Part shown: piece after piece, positions 43,797 to 44,980 of the stretch | Numbering within the stretch: position 1 is the stretch's first letter | How the letters are laid out: each line of letters begins with the position of its first letter | DNA from: SAR116 cluster bacterium | Lineage (GTDB): Bacteria; Pseudomonadota; Alphaproteobacteria; Puniceispirillales; Puniceispirillaceae | Length of the DNA: 44,980 nucleotides | Assembly: GCA_004212735.1 (NCBI GenBank) | Contig: SHBD01000011.1 | Coordinates: 1-44,980, forward strand | Reading direction: 5' to 3' | Notes under the pieces: model-generated | What the model was told of the DNA's origin: nothing | The model's database searches: none | What the model saw: the letters and a program-made list of their open reading frames with translations, nothing else | Position numbers and translations under genes: made by a program

Positions 43797-44844
43797 CGGG
43801 GTGTGCCAGACCATTCAGAATGGCTGCGGCGTATTCAGGTGGCACGTCAAGCAGAAAAAGACTTGTTATCTGTTCAATTGCCGCAAGATATTTCATTTTG
43901 GTCTTGCTTCGTTTCAGAGGTTGGAAGACGCAGTGAAAATGGAAAACATCCTCATAGCCCAACGGCGCCAGATGCCAGCCCATTGTAAGTGGCATTGGCA
44001 CCTCAAAAACAGCATCAAGTTTTTTTGCAGCCTCATCAAGCAATGCGGCGTACCCTTCAATTTCAATGCTGCTCATTTCCTTAGGGCTCGCGACGCGCCG
44101 GTAAGGCACAACGCAGATTTCAAACGGATACCTTGCCCATTCAGGAACAAAAGCCACTCCGTGATCATTATTGGAGATTACCAACTTTTTGTTCATGCCT
44201 GTCATTGCGTCCATCAACGGATTTCCAAAACGAAAAACCTCAGCCTGTCTAGTGATTCGCTCCGGTATGTTCGACAACGCGTAAATCTGACCATGAGGAT
44301 GGTCGACAGTTACTCCATTTTCCCGCCCTCGATTTTCGAATGGTAGCACATATTGAATGCCTTCAACGGCAAACAGGTCAGATGCCTCTGCGCCAATCGC
44401 CTCAATCAGCAGGCCGATTCTTTCGGTACCAATAGTCGCTAAACTTGCATCATGCGTCGAACTATATGAGATCACCTCACAAATGCCTAGGCCGGGCGCC
44501 GTGGCAACACTCAGGTCAGGCGGCATGTCTGGCAGCGGGGACAATGCCGAAAATCTGTTGGTAAAAATTGCCACCTCATAGTCATCCACCGGGATATCAG
44601 TCATAGGGCCGCCGTCATACATCGCGCAAAAAGGACACTCCGCCTGATTGGGCAGAAAAGTGCGCCATTGCCGTGCTGAGGCGACCCCAATCCAATCTCC
44701 GGTTAGCGGGTGACGGCGCAGATGCGACGGTGCGCTATCAATCGCAGGCAAGCCTTCAAATTGACGATAGCTCCGATGTTCTTTGCTATAGAGACAAAGG
44801 CGGCGGCGGTCAGAACGTTCGATGATCTGTCGATGATAGCTCAT
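43789..44844 (-). CDS. galT: Galactose-1-phosphate uridylyltransferase
   Basis: This 351-residue HIT-superfamily enzyme exchanges UMP between UDP-glucose and galactose-1-phosphate. The catalytic HPHGQ is at 182-186, within ENGVTVDHPHGQIYA. The CPFC pair at 70-73 is the usual metal site, and RRHPLTGDWIGVASAR near 43-58 is the family N-terminal segment. Its stop lies inside the galK start region, which indicates translational coupling. Only a weak ribosome site is seen before ATG 44844. It may be preceded by further genes of a sugar operon beyond the window. Confidence 0.94.
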   Translation of the reverse strand: MSYHRQIIERSDRRRLCLYSKEHRSYRQFEGLPAIDSAPSHLRRHPLTGDWIGVASARQWRTFLPNQAECPFCAMYDGGPMTDIPVDDYEVAIFTNRFSALSPLPDMPPDLSVATAPGLGICEVISYSSTHDASLATIGTERIGLLIEAIGAEASDLFAVEGIQYVLPFENRGRENGVTVDHPHGQIYALSNIPERITRQAEVFRFGNPLMDAMTGMNKKLVISNNDHGVAFVPEWARYPFEICVVPYRRVASPKEMSSIEIEGYAALLDEAAKKLDAVFEVPMPLTMGWHLAPLGYEDVFHFHCVFQPLKRSKTKMKYLAAIEQITSLFLLDVPPEYAAAILNGLAHPDD

Positions 44845-44934
44845 ATATTATTTATGCCTATTAACCCCCGGCGCGACCTACAAATGACCCTTAGCATTCA
44901 GCCGGCGCGCTTACACGAAGACTGTATCCACAGC

Positions 44935-44980
44935 CTACTTAAATTTGGCTATCATATCCTTGATGCCGGGAATTGTCTCT
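44935..44980 (-). CDS. Possible 3' end of a gene entering from the right edge
   Basis: On the minus strand the last 46 bases read ETIPGIKDMIAKFK and then TAG (44935-44937), which looks like the helical, Lys-rich end of a soluble or binding protein. Too short to identify. It lies 90 bases upstream of galT on the same strand. Confidence 0.3.
   Translation of the reverse strand, partial: ETIPGIKDMIAKFK

Overview
The window looks like a chromosomal segment of a heterotrophic, probably marine alphaproteobacterium; a SAR116/Rhodospirillales-like relative is my guess, not a demonstrated placement. Base composition is roughly balanced, genes are closely packed in short operons, and the gene content is dominated by uptake systems (peptide-type ABC, TRAP, Ugp-type ABC) and small catabolic clusters. 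No rRNA, CRISPR array, insertion sequence, phage gene or replication origin was seen.

Region 1 (1-6819) is a selenocysteine island. A GrdB/PrdB-type (glycine/sarcosine/betaine/D-proline reductase selenoprotein B family) gene runs from 476 to 1711 through an in-frame TGA at 929-931 that sits in a UxxC motif. It is followed at once by a short GcvH-like lipoyl carrier (1780-2142). Convergent to it lies a compact selA-selB-selC operon: selenocysteine synthase, the Sec-specific elongation factor, and the tRNA-Sec with a UCA anticodon. A LysR regulator is divergent from selA. The Sec enzyme, a candidate dithiol partner and most of the decoding machinery are thus side by side; selD is not in the window.

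Region 2 (7369-18916) holds a peptide/opine-type ABC importer (binding protein, two permeases, a fused double ATPase) ending in an amidase gene. Next come a convergent N,N-dimethylformamidase large-subunit homologue, a small cupin, a D-cysteine desulfhydrase/L-cysteate sulfo-lyase type PLP enzyme and a cis-3-hydroxy-L-proline dehydratase-like enolase. This reads as import and breakdown of amide- or amino-acid-like nitrogen compounds.

Region 3 (18965-25934) has a GntR regulator and Gfo/Idh/MocA dehydrogenase on the minus strand. Divergent from them is a run of SsuD-like flavin monooxygenase, aldo/keto reductase and TRAP transporter (Q, M, P). This is a self-contained uptake and oxidation cluster of unknown substrate.

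Region 4 (26012-33364) has a Sel1-repeat protein and a di-heme MauG/cytochrome c peroxidase-like protein whose 5' ends abut, an acyl-CoA dehydrogenase, and a ugpBAEC glycerol-3-phosphate-type importer.

Region 5 (33609-44980) holds small membrane proteins, a zinc-ribbon methyltransferase with a TTG start, a PhnD-like protein without a signal peptide, a His-rich TPR protein, slyX, and a four-gene operon (EamA permease, two unknown envelope proteins, winged-helix protein). It then has htpG, a decayed ABC-ATPase fragment, and the Leloir genes galT-galK with an apparent gene tail upstream of them.
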